Assembly: GCA_964555735.1 (NCBI GenBank)
Contig: CAZKTS010000126.1
Coordinates: forward strand, 1 to 12,282
Source: CAZKTS01 sp964555735
GTDB taxonomy: Bacteria > Actinomycetota > Acidimicrobiia > IMCC26256 > PALSA-555
Direction of reading: 5' to 3'
Length of the DNA: 12,282 nt
The notes beneath the pieces are model-generated. The model saw only the letters and a program-made list of their open reading frames with translations. It searched no databases and had not been told where the DNA came from. The first letter of the stretch is position 1; each line of letters starts with the position of its first letter. This document shows, in pieces, positions 6,122-12,282 of the stretch. Made by a program: the position numbers and the translations under genes.

Positions 6122-9100
6122 GGCTCGACGCTAACGCCGGACGTGCCGAGATAGGCCGCGACGACGGCCGGGTCCGCCAGCACCGTCTCGGGTGGCCCAT
6201 CGCCGATCACCGCGCCGAGATCGAGGACGAGGACGCGATCGGCGATGGACCGGACGAACGAGAGGTCGTGGTCGATCACGACGAGGGTCGCGTCGAGGTC
6301 GTCGCGGAGCCGCACCAGCATCGGGGCGAGCTCCTCGGCCTCGCTCCTCGCGATGCCGCTCGTCGGCTCGTCGAGCAGGAGGATGCGCGGGCGATGCGCG
6401 ATCGCGCACCCGAGGTCGACGAGGCGACGGGTGCCCGTCGACAGCTCGTGCACGAACGAGTCGCGGAACGGTCCGAGACCCATGCGGTCCACGACGGCCT
6501 CCACCGCGTCGGCGATCGCGGCCTCGGACGCCGCGACGGCGGGTGCGAAGGTCATCGCCGCGATCGGGTCGCGCACCGCCACCGAGTCCTCGAGCGCGAC
6601 CGCGATCGCCTCCGCGACGGTGAGCGCAGGGAAGAGGCGGGCGTCCTGGAAGGAGCGCCCGAGCCCCAGCTGGGCGCGTCTCGCCGGCGCCCAGTGCGTG
6701 ATCGTGTGCGCGACGTCGTCGACGACGACCTCGACCTCACCGCCGTCGGCCGGCACGAGCCCCCCGATGAGGTCGAAGAGCGTGGTCTTGCCGGCTCCGT
6801 TGGGACCGACGATCCCGAGGATCTCGCCGGGGCGGGTGGCGAACGAGACCGCATCGACCGCGACGACCCCGCCGAACCGCACCGAGAGCCCGCGCACCTC
6901 GAGGCGCGCCGGGGTCTCGACCGGCCCGGGCTCGGCGGCCGGCCGCTCCTGCACCGGTGTCGTCGTCGCCGCGGCGGACTCGCCCAGGAAGACTGCCCGC
7001 ACGAGGTCGGGACGGTCGAGGAGCTCCGCGGTCGGCCCGACGAAGCGGACCTCGCCCTGGTCGAGGAACACGGCCCTCGCCGCGGTCTCGAGCGCGACCG
7101 GTACCGACTGCTCGACCAGGATGACCGTGGTGCCGCGGGCCGCGAGGTCGCGCACGATGCTGCGCAGCTCGTCGGCCGCCGTCGGGGCCAGGCCGAGGCT
7201 GAGCTCGTCGAGCAGCAGCACGCGGGGTTCCGCCACGACGGCCATGGCGAGGTTCAGCAGCTGCTGCTGACCCCCGGAGAGGTCGCCGGCGCGCGAGTCA
7301 CGACGCTCGCGGAGCAACGGCAGCCGCTCGAGCACCGCGTCCGTCGTCGCGCGCAGCGCTCGCGGATCGTCGCGACGGGTCCAGCCCGCGAGGCGGAGGT
7401 GCTCGGCGACGGTGAGCCCCGGGAACGTGCCCATCCCGCCGGGTACCGACGCGATGCCGGCCGCGGCGCGGGCCGCAGGGCCGAGGCGCGTGATGTCGGC
7501 GCCGTCGAGGCGGACGGTGCCGTGGCGAGCGTGCTCGACGCCCGCGATGGCGCGCAGCAAGGTGGACTTGCCGGCGCCGTTGGTGCCGAGGAGCGCGACG
7601 ACCTCGCCGGGTCCTGCATCGAGGCCGACGCCGAAGAGGATCGGCACCCCGTCGCGACGCACGTCGAGGTTCTCCACGATGAGTCGGGCGTCGGCCGGTG
7701 CGGTCCGCTGCTCGTCGGTGCTCGCGACGGGCACGAGCGCCGGCTCCCGAGTGAGGCTCGGCACGTCGATGCCGCGCCGCCCCGCGACCAGACGGAGCAC
7801 CCAGTCGCGCGCCCCTGCGAACGCGCCGCCGATCCCACCGGGCATGAGCAGCAGCACCACGAGCAGCGCGGCGCCGGTGGCGACGATCTGCCATTCGACG
7901 GCGAGGTAGTCGTCGGCGCCGCGGACGTAGACCGCGCCGAACAACGCGCCGATGGGGGAGCCCAGACCACCGATGACCGTCATCGCGAACACCTGGAGGC
8001 TCTCCGCGGGCGCGTACGGCCCGCCGGTCAGCCCTTCCTGGTGATGGACGAACAGCGCACCGGCGAACGCGGCGAGGAACCCCGAGAACGCGAAGCCGGC
8101 GAGGGTCACGCGTCGCGCGCTCACGCCGAACGACTCGGCCGCCTGCTCGTTCTCTCGAGCCGCGATGAGGACGCGGCCGGTGCGGCTGCGTCGAACGGCC
8201 CAGACCATCGCGTAGGCGATGCCGAGCCCGGCGACGCACAGGAAGTAGTACGAGGTCTCGCTCCGGACCGACACCACGCCGAAGAGGTCGGGGCGCGCGA
8301 TGCGGTCGGGCGGGAGCCAGTCGAGGGTCGTGCCCGGCCCGAAGAAGCTCCGATTGAGCAGCCAGCCCGATGTCGCGAGCGCGAAGGCGAGGCTCGTCAC
8401 GGCGAGGGTCAGCCCCCGTCGACGCAGGGCAGGAAGGCCGATCAGGACCGCGGTGGCCGCGCCGACGAGGCCGCCGAGGAGCAGCGCCAGCGCGAGGTCC
8501 CACCCGAGACGCGACGTCACGCTGCCCCCGACCGCGGCGCCGATGCCCACGAACGCCATCTGCCCGAGGCTCACCTGGCCGACCCAGCCGGTGATCACGA
8601 CGAGCGAGAGCCCGATGATCGCGAAGATCAGCACGGTCCCGGCCAGGTTCACGTCCCGTTCGGTGAGCAGGGCCGGCAGCGCGAGCAGGACGACACCGAT
8701 CACGACGGGCGCGGCCCACCGGCCGATCCGCACCTCCGGCAGGCGACGCAGAGCCTGAGGCACCGGCCGCACCTCGCGAGCCGCGCGCCAAGAGGACGTG
8801 TCGCCCGCACGGCTGGCGGTGGGGCGACGGGTTGCGAGCAGGGCCACGAGCACCACGGCGAACAGGACGGGGTCGACGTACGCGGGCTCGTGCCAGTGCC
8901 ACACGACCGACTGCTCGACGATGCCGAGGACGATGGCCGCGCACGCGATCGTCGGGAGTCGTTCCATGCGACCGATCACCGCGGCGGCGAGTGCCCGCAG
9001 GAGGATCGCGGGGCCGAGCACGACGCCGAGCGGCAGGCCGACCACCCCGGCGCGGAGGTAGACCGCGACGAACGCGAGCACGGTCGCCAGCACCCAGACG

Positions 9101-9741
9101 ACCGTCTCGAGGCGCCGGACCGGGATGCCGAGCGTGGACGCACGGTCCGCGCGCTCGGCGCCGGCACGGATGGCGATGCCGAGGTCCGTGCTGCGCAGGA
9201 ACAGCGCGAGCGCGACGAAGGTCAGCGGGATGGCGGCAAGCGCCACGACGTCGGCGCCGCCGAAGGTGATCGGGTCGATGGTGATCCGGGCATCGAACGG
9301 CGCGGGGATCGGCGCGCCGGTGATGTCGAACGCGCGAGGGAGCAGCAGTGCGCCCGCCGCGAGGAGCTGGGCGATCCCGATCGTCGCCACCGAGAGCACG
9401 AGCCGCGGCGCGCGGAAGAAGCGGCGCACGACCAGCCGTTCGACGACGACGCCCAGCACGAGGGCCGTGAGCAGACCGACGCCGAGTGCGGGCCACCATC
9501 CCAGCCCGACCGTGCTGATCGCGAGGAGCACCGCGAGCGTCGCGGGCACCGCGCCGAGATCGCCGGCCGCGAAGTTGATGACCCGGTTCGCCCGCCAGAC
9601 CAGCGCAAGGCCGAGCGCGAGCAACGAGCTGAGGCCGCCGACGATGGCGCCCTGCACGAGCACACCCGCGGGGACGTCCCAGACGACTCGTGCGAACACC
9701 ACCACGGCGATCGCGGCCACGAGCGGGAGCGAGCGCCGCAT
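6118..9741 (-). CDS. Four-domain ABC importer fusion: LivH permease - LivM permease - LivF ATPase - LivG ATPase
   Basis: One 1207-residue chain starts at ATG 9741 and contains a whole branched-chain-amino-acid-type importer core. The LivH-like permease is about residues 1-305 (RANRVINFAAGDLG at 50-63). The LivM-like permease is about 340-650 (GWVGQVSLGQMAFVGIGA at 385-402). The LivF-like ATPase is about 686-925: Walker A GTNGAGKST 719-727, signature LSGGQ 821-825, Walker B VLLLDE 841-846, and Gln878 in VILVEQS where an H-loop histidine would lie, as in LivF proteins. The LivG-like ATPase is about 945-1203: Walker A GPNGAGKTT 979-987, Q-loop Gln1032, non-canonical signature LSTGT 1100-1104, Walker B ILLLDE 1120-1125, H-loop His1158. 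Linkers at about 305-340, 650-685 and 920-945 are charged or Pro/Ala-rich. It lies 11 bp after the sulfatase gene and overlaps the binding-protein start. Earlier in-frame sequence lies inside the sulfatase gene and was excluded. Liv-type importers also carry urea, amides, aromatic and other small acids, so the substrate is open. Confidence 0.95.
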   Translation of the reverse strand: MRRSLPLVAAIAVVVFARVVWDVPAGVLVQGAIVGGLSSLLALGLALVWRANRVINFAAGDLGAVPATLAVLLAISTVGLGWWPALGVGLLTALVLGVVVERLVVRRFFRAPRLVLSVATIGIAQLLAAGALLLPRAFDITGAPIPAPFDARITIDPITFGGADVVALAAIPLTFVALALFLRSTDLGIAIRAGAERADRASTLGIPVRRLETVVWVLATVLAFVAVYLRAGVVGLPLGVVLGPAILLRALAAAVIGRMERLPTIACAAIVLGIVEQSVVWHWHEPAYVDPVLFAVVLVALLATRRPTASRAGDTSSWRAAREVRPVPQALRRLPEVRIGRWAAPVVIGVVLLALPALLTERDVNLAGTVLIFAIIGLSLVVITGWVGQVSLGQMAFVGIGAAVGGSVTSRLGWDLALALLLGGLVGAATAVLIGLPALRRRGLTLAVTSLAFALATSGWLLNRSFFGPGTTLDWLPPDRIARPDLFGVVSVRSETSYYFLCVAGLGIAYAMVWAVRRSRTGRVLIAARENEQAAESFGVSARRVTLAGFAFSGFLAAFAGALFVHHQEGLTGGPYAPAESLQVFAMTVIGGLGSPIGALFGAVYVRGADDYLAVEWQIVATGAALLVVLLLMPGGIGGAFAGARDWVLRLVAGRRGIDVPSLTREPALVPVASTDEQRTAPADARLIVENLDVRRDGVPILFGVGLDAGPGEVVALLGTNGAGKSTLLRAIAGVEHARHGTVRLDGADITRLGPAARAAAGIASVPGGMGTFPGLTVAEHLRLAGWTRRDDPRALRATTDAVLERLPLLRERRDSRAGDLSGGQQQLLNLAMAVVAEPRVLLLDELSLGLAPTAADELRSIVRDLAARGTTVILVEQSVPVALETAARAVFLDQGEVRFVGPTAELLDRPDLVRAVFLGESAAATTTPVQERPAAEPGPVETPARLEVRGLSVRFGGVVAVDAVSFATRPGEILGIVGPNGAGKTTLFDLIGGLVPADGGEVEVVVDDVAHTITHWAPARRAQLGLGRSFQDARLFPALTVAEAIAVALEDSVAVRDPIAAMTFAPAVAASEAAIADAVEAVVDRMGLGPFRDSFVHELSTGTRRLVDLGCAIAHRPRILLLDEPTSGIARSEAEELAPMLVRLRDDLDATLVVIDHDLSFVRSIADRVLVLDLGAVIGDGPPETVLADPAVVAAYLGTSGVSVEP
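6128..6133 (-). promoter_or_regulatory. Candidate internal -10 (TAGCGT) for a leaderless binding-protein transcript
   Basis: TAGCGT fits TANNNT and ends 6 nt before the GTG at 6121, which has no Shine-Dalgarno. It lies inside the 3' end of the fusion gene. A separate promoter would let the binding protein be made in excess of the membrane component. No recognisable -35 is present. Confidence 0.25.
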
Positions 9742-9749
9742 CAGCAGCG

Positions 9750-9755
9750 AGCCTA
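9750..9755 (-). promoter_or_regulatory. Candidate internal -10 (TAGGCT) before the transporter fusion
   Basis: TAGGCT overlaps the TAG stop of the sulfatase gene and ends 8 nt before the ATG at 9741, which has no Shine-Dalgarno. It may be an internal leaderless promoter for the transporter genes. No recognisable -35 is seen. Confidence 0.22.
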
Positions 9756-11282
9756 CGCAGGCGCCTCGACCTTCAGGCGCTCCGACCGGGGCGCCGGGAG
9801 CGCGTCGGCGAGCACGGCGGCCAGCTCCTCGCGGCGGCTCGCGCACGAGGGGTCGTCCCAGCGGTTGTGCCACTGGAGGGGGTCGTCGGTGAGGTCGTAG
9901 AGCTCGCCCTCGGTCCCCTCGTACGGTCCGCCGGCGTCGTAGAAGGTGGCACACCAGCCGTCCCGGTAGATCGACCGCAGGTGCATGTCGATGTGGTCGA
10001 ACTGGCTGTCCCACTCGGTCAGCACGTGCTCGCGGCCCGAGCCGTCGGCGACCGGGAGCGGCGCGCCCTCCATCCACTCCGGCACGGTGACGCCGGCGAT
10101 CGCGCAGAACGTGGGCGCGAGGTCGAGCTGCCCGACGGGATCGGTCACGGTCGACGGCGCCACGCCGGCCGACGGCGCGGGTCGCCAGATCATCGGCAGC
10201 CGCATGAGTGCATCGCAGTGATAGGCGCCCTTGAACAGCAGGCCGAAGTCGCCCTGGAGTTCACCGTGGTCGGTGGTGAAGACCACATCGGTGTCGTCGG
10301 CCCACCCGCGAGCCGCGATGCGCGCGAGGACCCGTCCGCACGCCTCGTCGATCAGCTCGTTCTCGACGTGCGTCAGCGCGTTGACCTCCCGGACCTGATC
10401 GTGGGTCATCGTGGCCGGAACGAACGCGGTCGGCCCACCCTCGATGTTGTCGAAGGTGCCGTCGAAGTAGCCGAGCCAGTGGCGCGGCTTGCGGGCGAGC
10501 ACCTCGCGGCAGGCGTCGACCGAGCCTGGGTGCCCGACGGGAAGATCGAGGTCGCGCCAGTCGACGCGGTGGAGCTCGGACGCGGGTGGATCCCAGGGAT
10601 GGTGCGGATCGGGGAAGCTCATCCACACGAACCAGTCGTCGGCGTCGTCGAGCGCGTCGAGCCACGCGATCGTGCGATCGGCCACCCAGTCGGTGTGGTA
10701 GTGGTCGCGCGGCACCGGGTTGTGCTGCACCTGGATGAGCGCGGTGTCGCCGCCTCCGTCGTTGTTCAGCTGCCGGTCCTTCACGAGCGGGTAGAAGCCG
10801 GCCGCATCCTCGGGATGGTGCTCGGCGAGCCACGCGCCGTAGTGCCACCACGGCAGTGGGCCGTGCATCGCGAGCTCGAGGTGCTCGAAGCCGCGGTGGG
10901 GCCCGTAGGAGATGTCGCGGCCCAGCCGGCCGAGGACGTTCTCGGGCCAACGGCCCTCGGGGTCGAAGCCGGGCTCGAAGTGCGCCTTGCCGATCAGCGC
11001 GGTGCGGTAGCCCGCGTCGCCGAGGACGCCGGCGACGCTCGGTGCGTCGGCCGGCAACGGCACGCCGTTGGCGTAGACGCCGTGCGTGCGCACGTACTGG
11101 CCCGTGAGCATGGTGGAGCGCGCCGGCATGCACACGACGTTCTGGTTGTGGGCTCGCTCGAAGCGGATGCCCTCGGCTGCCAGCGCATCGACGACCGGGG
11201 TGCGCGCCACCGTGCCGCCGTTGCAGCCCAGGGCGTCGTAGCGCTGCTGGTCCGTGGTGATGAAGAGGATCTTGCGACCCAC
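9753..11282 (-). CDS. Cytoplasmic type I sulfatase (formylglycine-dependent, Cys type)
   Basis: This is a 509-residue alkaline-phosphatase-superfamily enzyme starting at GTG 11282 (MGRKILFITTDQQRYDALGC). Metal ligands D11 and Q12 lie in the first strand. The activation motif is C51-M-P-A-R55 followed by STMLTG, in which Cys51 is converted to formylglycine by a formylglycine-generating enzyme not encoded here. Other expected active-site residues are K99 and H101 (IGKAHF), H227/H228 (PDPHHPW), D338-H339 (TTDHGE) and K351 (LFKGAYH). There is no signal peptide, so it acts in the cytoplasm on an imported ester. Relatives include aryl, alkyl and choline sulfatases and phosphonate monoester hydrolases, so sulfate versus phosphonate ester preference cannot be settled. 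The GTG is preferred to the longer Arg/Ala-rich extension (to 11339) because GAGG lies 6 nt upstream and the extension runs inside the neighbouring gene. It sits 8 bp after the DUF1330 gene and 11 bp before the importer. Confidence 0.94.
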   Translation of the reverse strand: MGRKILFITTDQQRYDALGCNGGTVARTPVVDALAAEGIRFERAHNQNVVCMPARSTMLTGQYVRTHGVYANGVPLPADAPSVAGVLGDAGYRTALIGKAHFEPGFDPEGRWPENVLGRLGRDISYGPHRGFEHLELAMHGPLPWWHYGAWLAEHHPEDAAGFYPLVKDRQLNNDGGGDTALIQVQHNPVPRDHYHTDWVADRTIAWLDALDDADDWFVWMSFPDPHHPWDPPASELHRVDWRDLDLPVGHPGSVDACREVLARKPRHWLGYFDGTFDNIEGGPTAFVPATMTHDQVREVNALTHVENELIDEACGRVLARIAARGWADDTDVVFTTDHGELQGDFGLLFKGAYHCDALMRLPMIWRPAPSAGVAPSTVTDPVGQLDLAPTFCAIAGVTVPEWMEGAPLPVADGSGREHVLTEWDSQFDHIDMHLRSIYRDGWCATFYDAGGPYEGTEGELYDLTDDPLQWHNRWDDPSCASRREELAAVLADALPAPRSERLKVEAPA

Positions 11283-11288
11283 GGCGCG

Positions 11289-11292
11289 CCTC
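11289..11292 (-). promoter_or_regulatory. Shine-Dalgarno (GAGG) for the sulfatase, overlapping the preceding stop codon
   Basis: GAGG overlaps the TGA of the DUF1330 gene and is 6 nt from the GTG at 11282. It fixes the sulfatase start and suggests translational coupling of the two genes. Confidence 0.55.
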
Positions 11293-11713
11293 AGGCGCGC
11301 GGCTGCGTGCCGCGAAGCGCGTCGAGCTTCGGTGTGCACGCGAGCAGCAGGGTGCGCTCGAGGCCCGACTCGCGGTGCTCGTGCGCCGCCTCGTACTCGG
11401 GCTGGGTCACCATGTCGATGAACGCGGCGCGCGACGGGTACTGCACGAGGATGACCTGGTCCCAGCGCTCGCTCGGGTCACCGATGAGCGTCTGATCGGC
11501 GCGGCCCGCCCAGAGCACCGTGCCGCCGCGCTCCTCGACCATCTTCACCGCGGCGTCGCCGTACCGGCGGTATGCGGTCGCACCGTCGTCGCCGGCATCG
11601 GTCGGACCGTCCGCCTTCTCCTTGAACGCGAGCAGGTTGAGCATGACGACGGGGCCGTCGTCGGGGGCCGAGGCGAGCTCGACGAACTGCTCGCGGTTGG
11701 GTGTGATCGCCAT
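11291..11713 (-). CDS. DUF1330-like / dimeric alpha-beta-barrel protein
   Basis: This 140-residue protein starts at ATG 11713 with AGGAG 6 nt upstream, the best ribosome binding site in the window. It has a small ferredoxin-like fold pattern: strand GPVVMLNLLAFK (about 20-31), helix ATAYRRYGDAAVKMVEERG (about 45-63), strand GTVLWAGRADQTLIG (about 64-78), strand WDQVILVQYPSR (about 84-95), helix AAFIDMVTQPEYEAAHEHR (about 96-114) and a last strand ERTLLLACTP. This matches DUF1330 and related dimeric alpha/beta-barrel (ABM/EthD-like) proteins. Members sit in catabolic operons, and most have no assigned reaction. Here it lies between a dehalogenase and a sulfatase, so a role in degrading the same substrate is reasonable but unproven. 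It has no signal peptide or cofactor motif. Confidence 0.85.
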   Translation of the reverse strand: MAITPNREQFVELASAPDDGPVVMLNLLAFKEKADGPTDAGDDGATAYRRYGDAAVKMVEERGGTVLWAGRADQTLIGDPSERWDQVILVQYPSRAAFIDMVTQPEYEAAHEHRESGLERTLLLACTPKLDALRGTQPRA

Positions 11714-11719
11714 GGTGCG

Positions 11720-11724
11720 CTCCT
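11720..11724 (-). promoter_or_regulatory. Strong Shine-Dalgarno (AGGAG) for the DUF1330-like gene
   Basis: AGGAG is 6 nt from the ATG at 11713 and supports that start. Confidence 0.7.
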
Positions 11725-11737
11725 GGGTCTGACGGGC

Positions 11738-11776
11738 GGGATCGGCCGGTGGGATCGGCCGGTGGGATCGAGTGGT
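11738..11776. repeat. 13-bp tandem repeat in the gap between dehalogenase and DUF1330-like genes
   Basis: GGGATCGGCCGGT occurs twice perfectly (11738-11750, 11751-11763), then once with three changes (GGGATCGAGTGGT, 11764-11776). A weaker fourth version, ending ATCAGCCGGT at 11790, runs into the dehalogenase stop. The array fills most of the 68 bp gap. It could be an operator array or a slippage product; the sequence alone does not decide. Confidence 0.8.
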
Positions 11777-11781
11777 GACGA

Positions 11782-12282
11782 TCAGCCGGTGCGGCTGACG
11801 AGCTGGACGACGACCTTGGCGAGCTCCTCGCCGCGGTCCTCCTGCAGGAAGTGGCCGCCACCTTCGATGGTGGTGTGGGCCTGCCCGGCCGCGCCGGGCA
11901 CCTCGGAGCGGAACACCTTGTCGGCGCCCGCGGTGATCGGGTCCTGGTCGCTGAACGCGCAGAGGAAGGGCTTGCGCCACTCGTGGAGCACGCCCCACGC
12001 GGCTCGGTTGGCGGGAGCGGCCGGATCGTTCGGGTCGTTGGGCACCAGCAGCGGGAACTGCCGGGCACCCTCCTTGTACGACTCGTCCGGGAACGGTGCG
12101 TCGTAGCCGGCGATGACCTCGTCGCTGAGCGACGTCGTGCACCCACCGTCGACGATCTTGCCCACGGGGAACTCCGGGACCTCCTGGGAGAACTTCTGCC
12201 ACGCCATGAAGGCGTCGCCGAGGTAGCGGTCGCCGGTGGGGAGGAACGTGTTCGCCGCGACCGCGCGGTCGAAGCGGTCGGG
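11782..12282 (-). CDS. Haloalkane-dehalogenase-type alpha/beta hydrolase, C-terminal part (5' end outside window)
   Basis: The frame is open from the right edge, giving the last 166 residues. It begins PDRFDRAVAANTFLPTGDRY, the segment after the nucleophile region in haloalkane dehalogenases. A cap-domain stretch follows (AFMAWQKFSQEVPEFPVGKI, with GYDAPFPDESYKEGARQFPL). The catalytic acid region is LCAFSDQDPITAGAD (probably D114 of the fragment), and the catalytic histidine is in GGGHFLQED (H144). GYDAPFPD and the GHFLQE histidine motif are typical of the DhlA/DhmA-like subfamily I. Such enzymes hydrolyse a carbon-halogen bond to an alcohol, halide and proton in the cytoplasm. The nucleophile aspartate and halide-binding tryptophans lie outside the window, so the closest alternative, an epoxide-hydrolase-like or other alpha/beta hydrolase, is not fully excluded. 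It is the first gene seen in block C, 68 bp before the DUF1330-like gene. An ATG at 12207 is internal, not the start. Confidence 0.87.
   Translation of the reverse strand, partial: PDRFDRAVAANTFLPTGDRYLGDAFMAWQKFSQEVPEFPVGKIVDGGCTTSLSDEVIAGYDAPFPDESYKEGARQFPLLVPNDPNDPAAPANRAAWGVLHEWRKPFLCAFSDQDPITAGADKVFRSEVPGAAGQAHTTIEGGGHFLQEDRGEELAKVVVQLVSRTG

Noticed and set aside
7298..9499. A second 733-codon minus-strand frame within the transporter fusion
   Set aside because: It is an Arg-rich frame-shifted shadow of the fusion gene without motifs.
6268..9900. A 1210-codon open frame on the plus strand, antisense to the transporter fusion
   Set aside because: It is rich in Arg, Asp, Glu, Gly and His with no domain or hydrophobic pattern, as expected for the mirror frame of a high-GC gene. 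The opposite strand has full ABC motifs.
9742..10077. Apparent 112-residue extension of the transporter fusion
   Set aside because: It is an Arg/Pro-rich out-of-frame reading of the sulfatase gene. The LivH domain starts naturally at the ATG at 9741.
11291..12202. A 303-codon minus-strand frame that would fuse Arg-rich sequence to the DUF1330-like protein
   Set aside because: The upstream half reads the dehalogenase gene in the wrong frame. The ATG at 11713 has a strong ribosome binding site and begins the fold.

Overview
This 12.3 kb window is very GC-rich, with strong G/C preference at third codon positions, frequent GTG starts, and short or negative spacing between genes. Together with the gene families (a DUF6529 membrane protein beside a small c-type cytochrome, a bacterial CASTOR/POLLUX-type channel, and branched-chain-amino-acid-type ABC importers fused into giant polypeptides) this suggests an actinomycete, plausibly a lineage such as Acidimicrobiia. 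That placement is inference from gene content and composition, not from a marker gene. No RNA gene, insertion sequence, CRISPR array or attachment site was seen.

There are three transcription blocks. Block A (minus strand, 1624 down to 1) encodes a five-helix DUF6529 membrane protein, a membrane-anchored monohaem cytochrome c, and the start of a type I periplasmic-binding-protein-fold protein with no signal peptide, which runs off the left edge. Block B (plus strand, 1707 to 4457) begins at a divergent 82 bp gap. It encodes a 51-residue single-helix membrane protein, a two-helix/two-RCK ion channel whose GTG start overlaps the stop of the small protein, and a hexapeptide-repeat acyltransferase.

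Block C (minus strand, 12282 down to 4418) looks like one transport-plus-catabolism operon. In order of transcription it holds the C-terminal part of a haloalkane-dehalogenase-type alpha/beta hydrolase, a DUF1330-like dimeric alpha/beta-barrel protein, a cytoplasmic type I sulfatase with the C-x-P-x-R formylglycine motif, a 1207-residue LivH-LivM-LivF-LivG fusion, and a 567-residue substrate-binding protein whose GTG overlaps the stop of the fusion. Blocks B and C converge and overlap by 40 bp at their 3' ends (4418-4457).

The most interesting items are the complete importer core fused into one chain with two asymmetric nucleotide-binding domains, its linkage to a dehalogenase and a sulfatase (suggesting import and cleavage of a halogenated and/or sulfated organic compound), the small protein coupled to the channel, and three starts that lack a Shine-Dalgarno but carry a TANNNT hexamer 6-8 nt upstream, suggesting leaderless transcripts. 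All gene-free gaps are under 100 bp.
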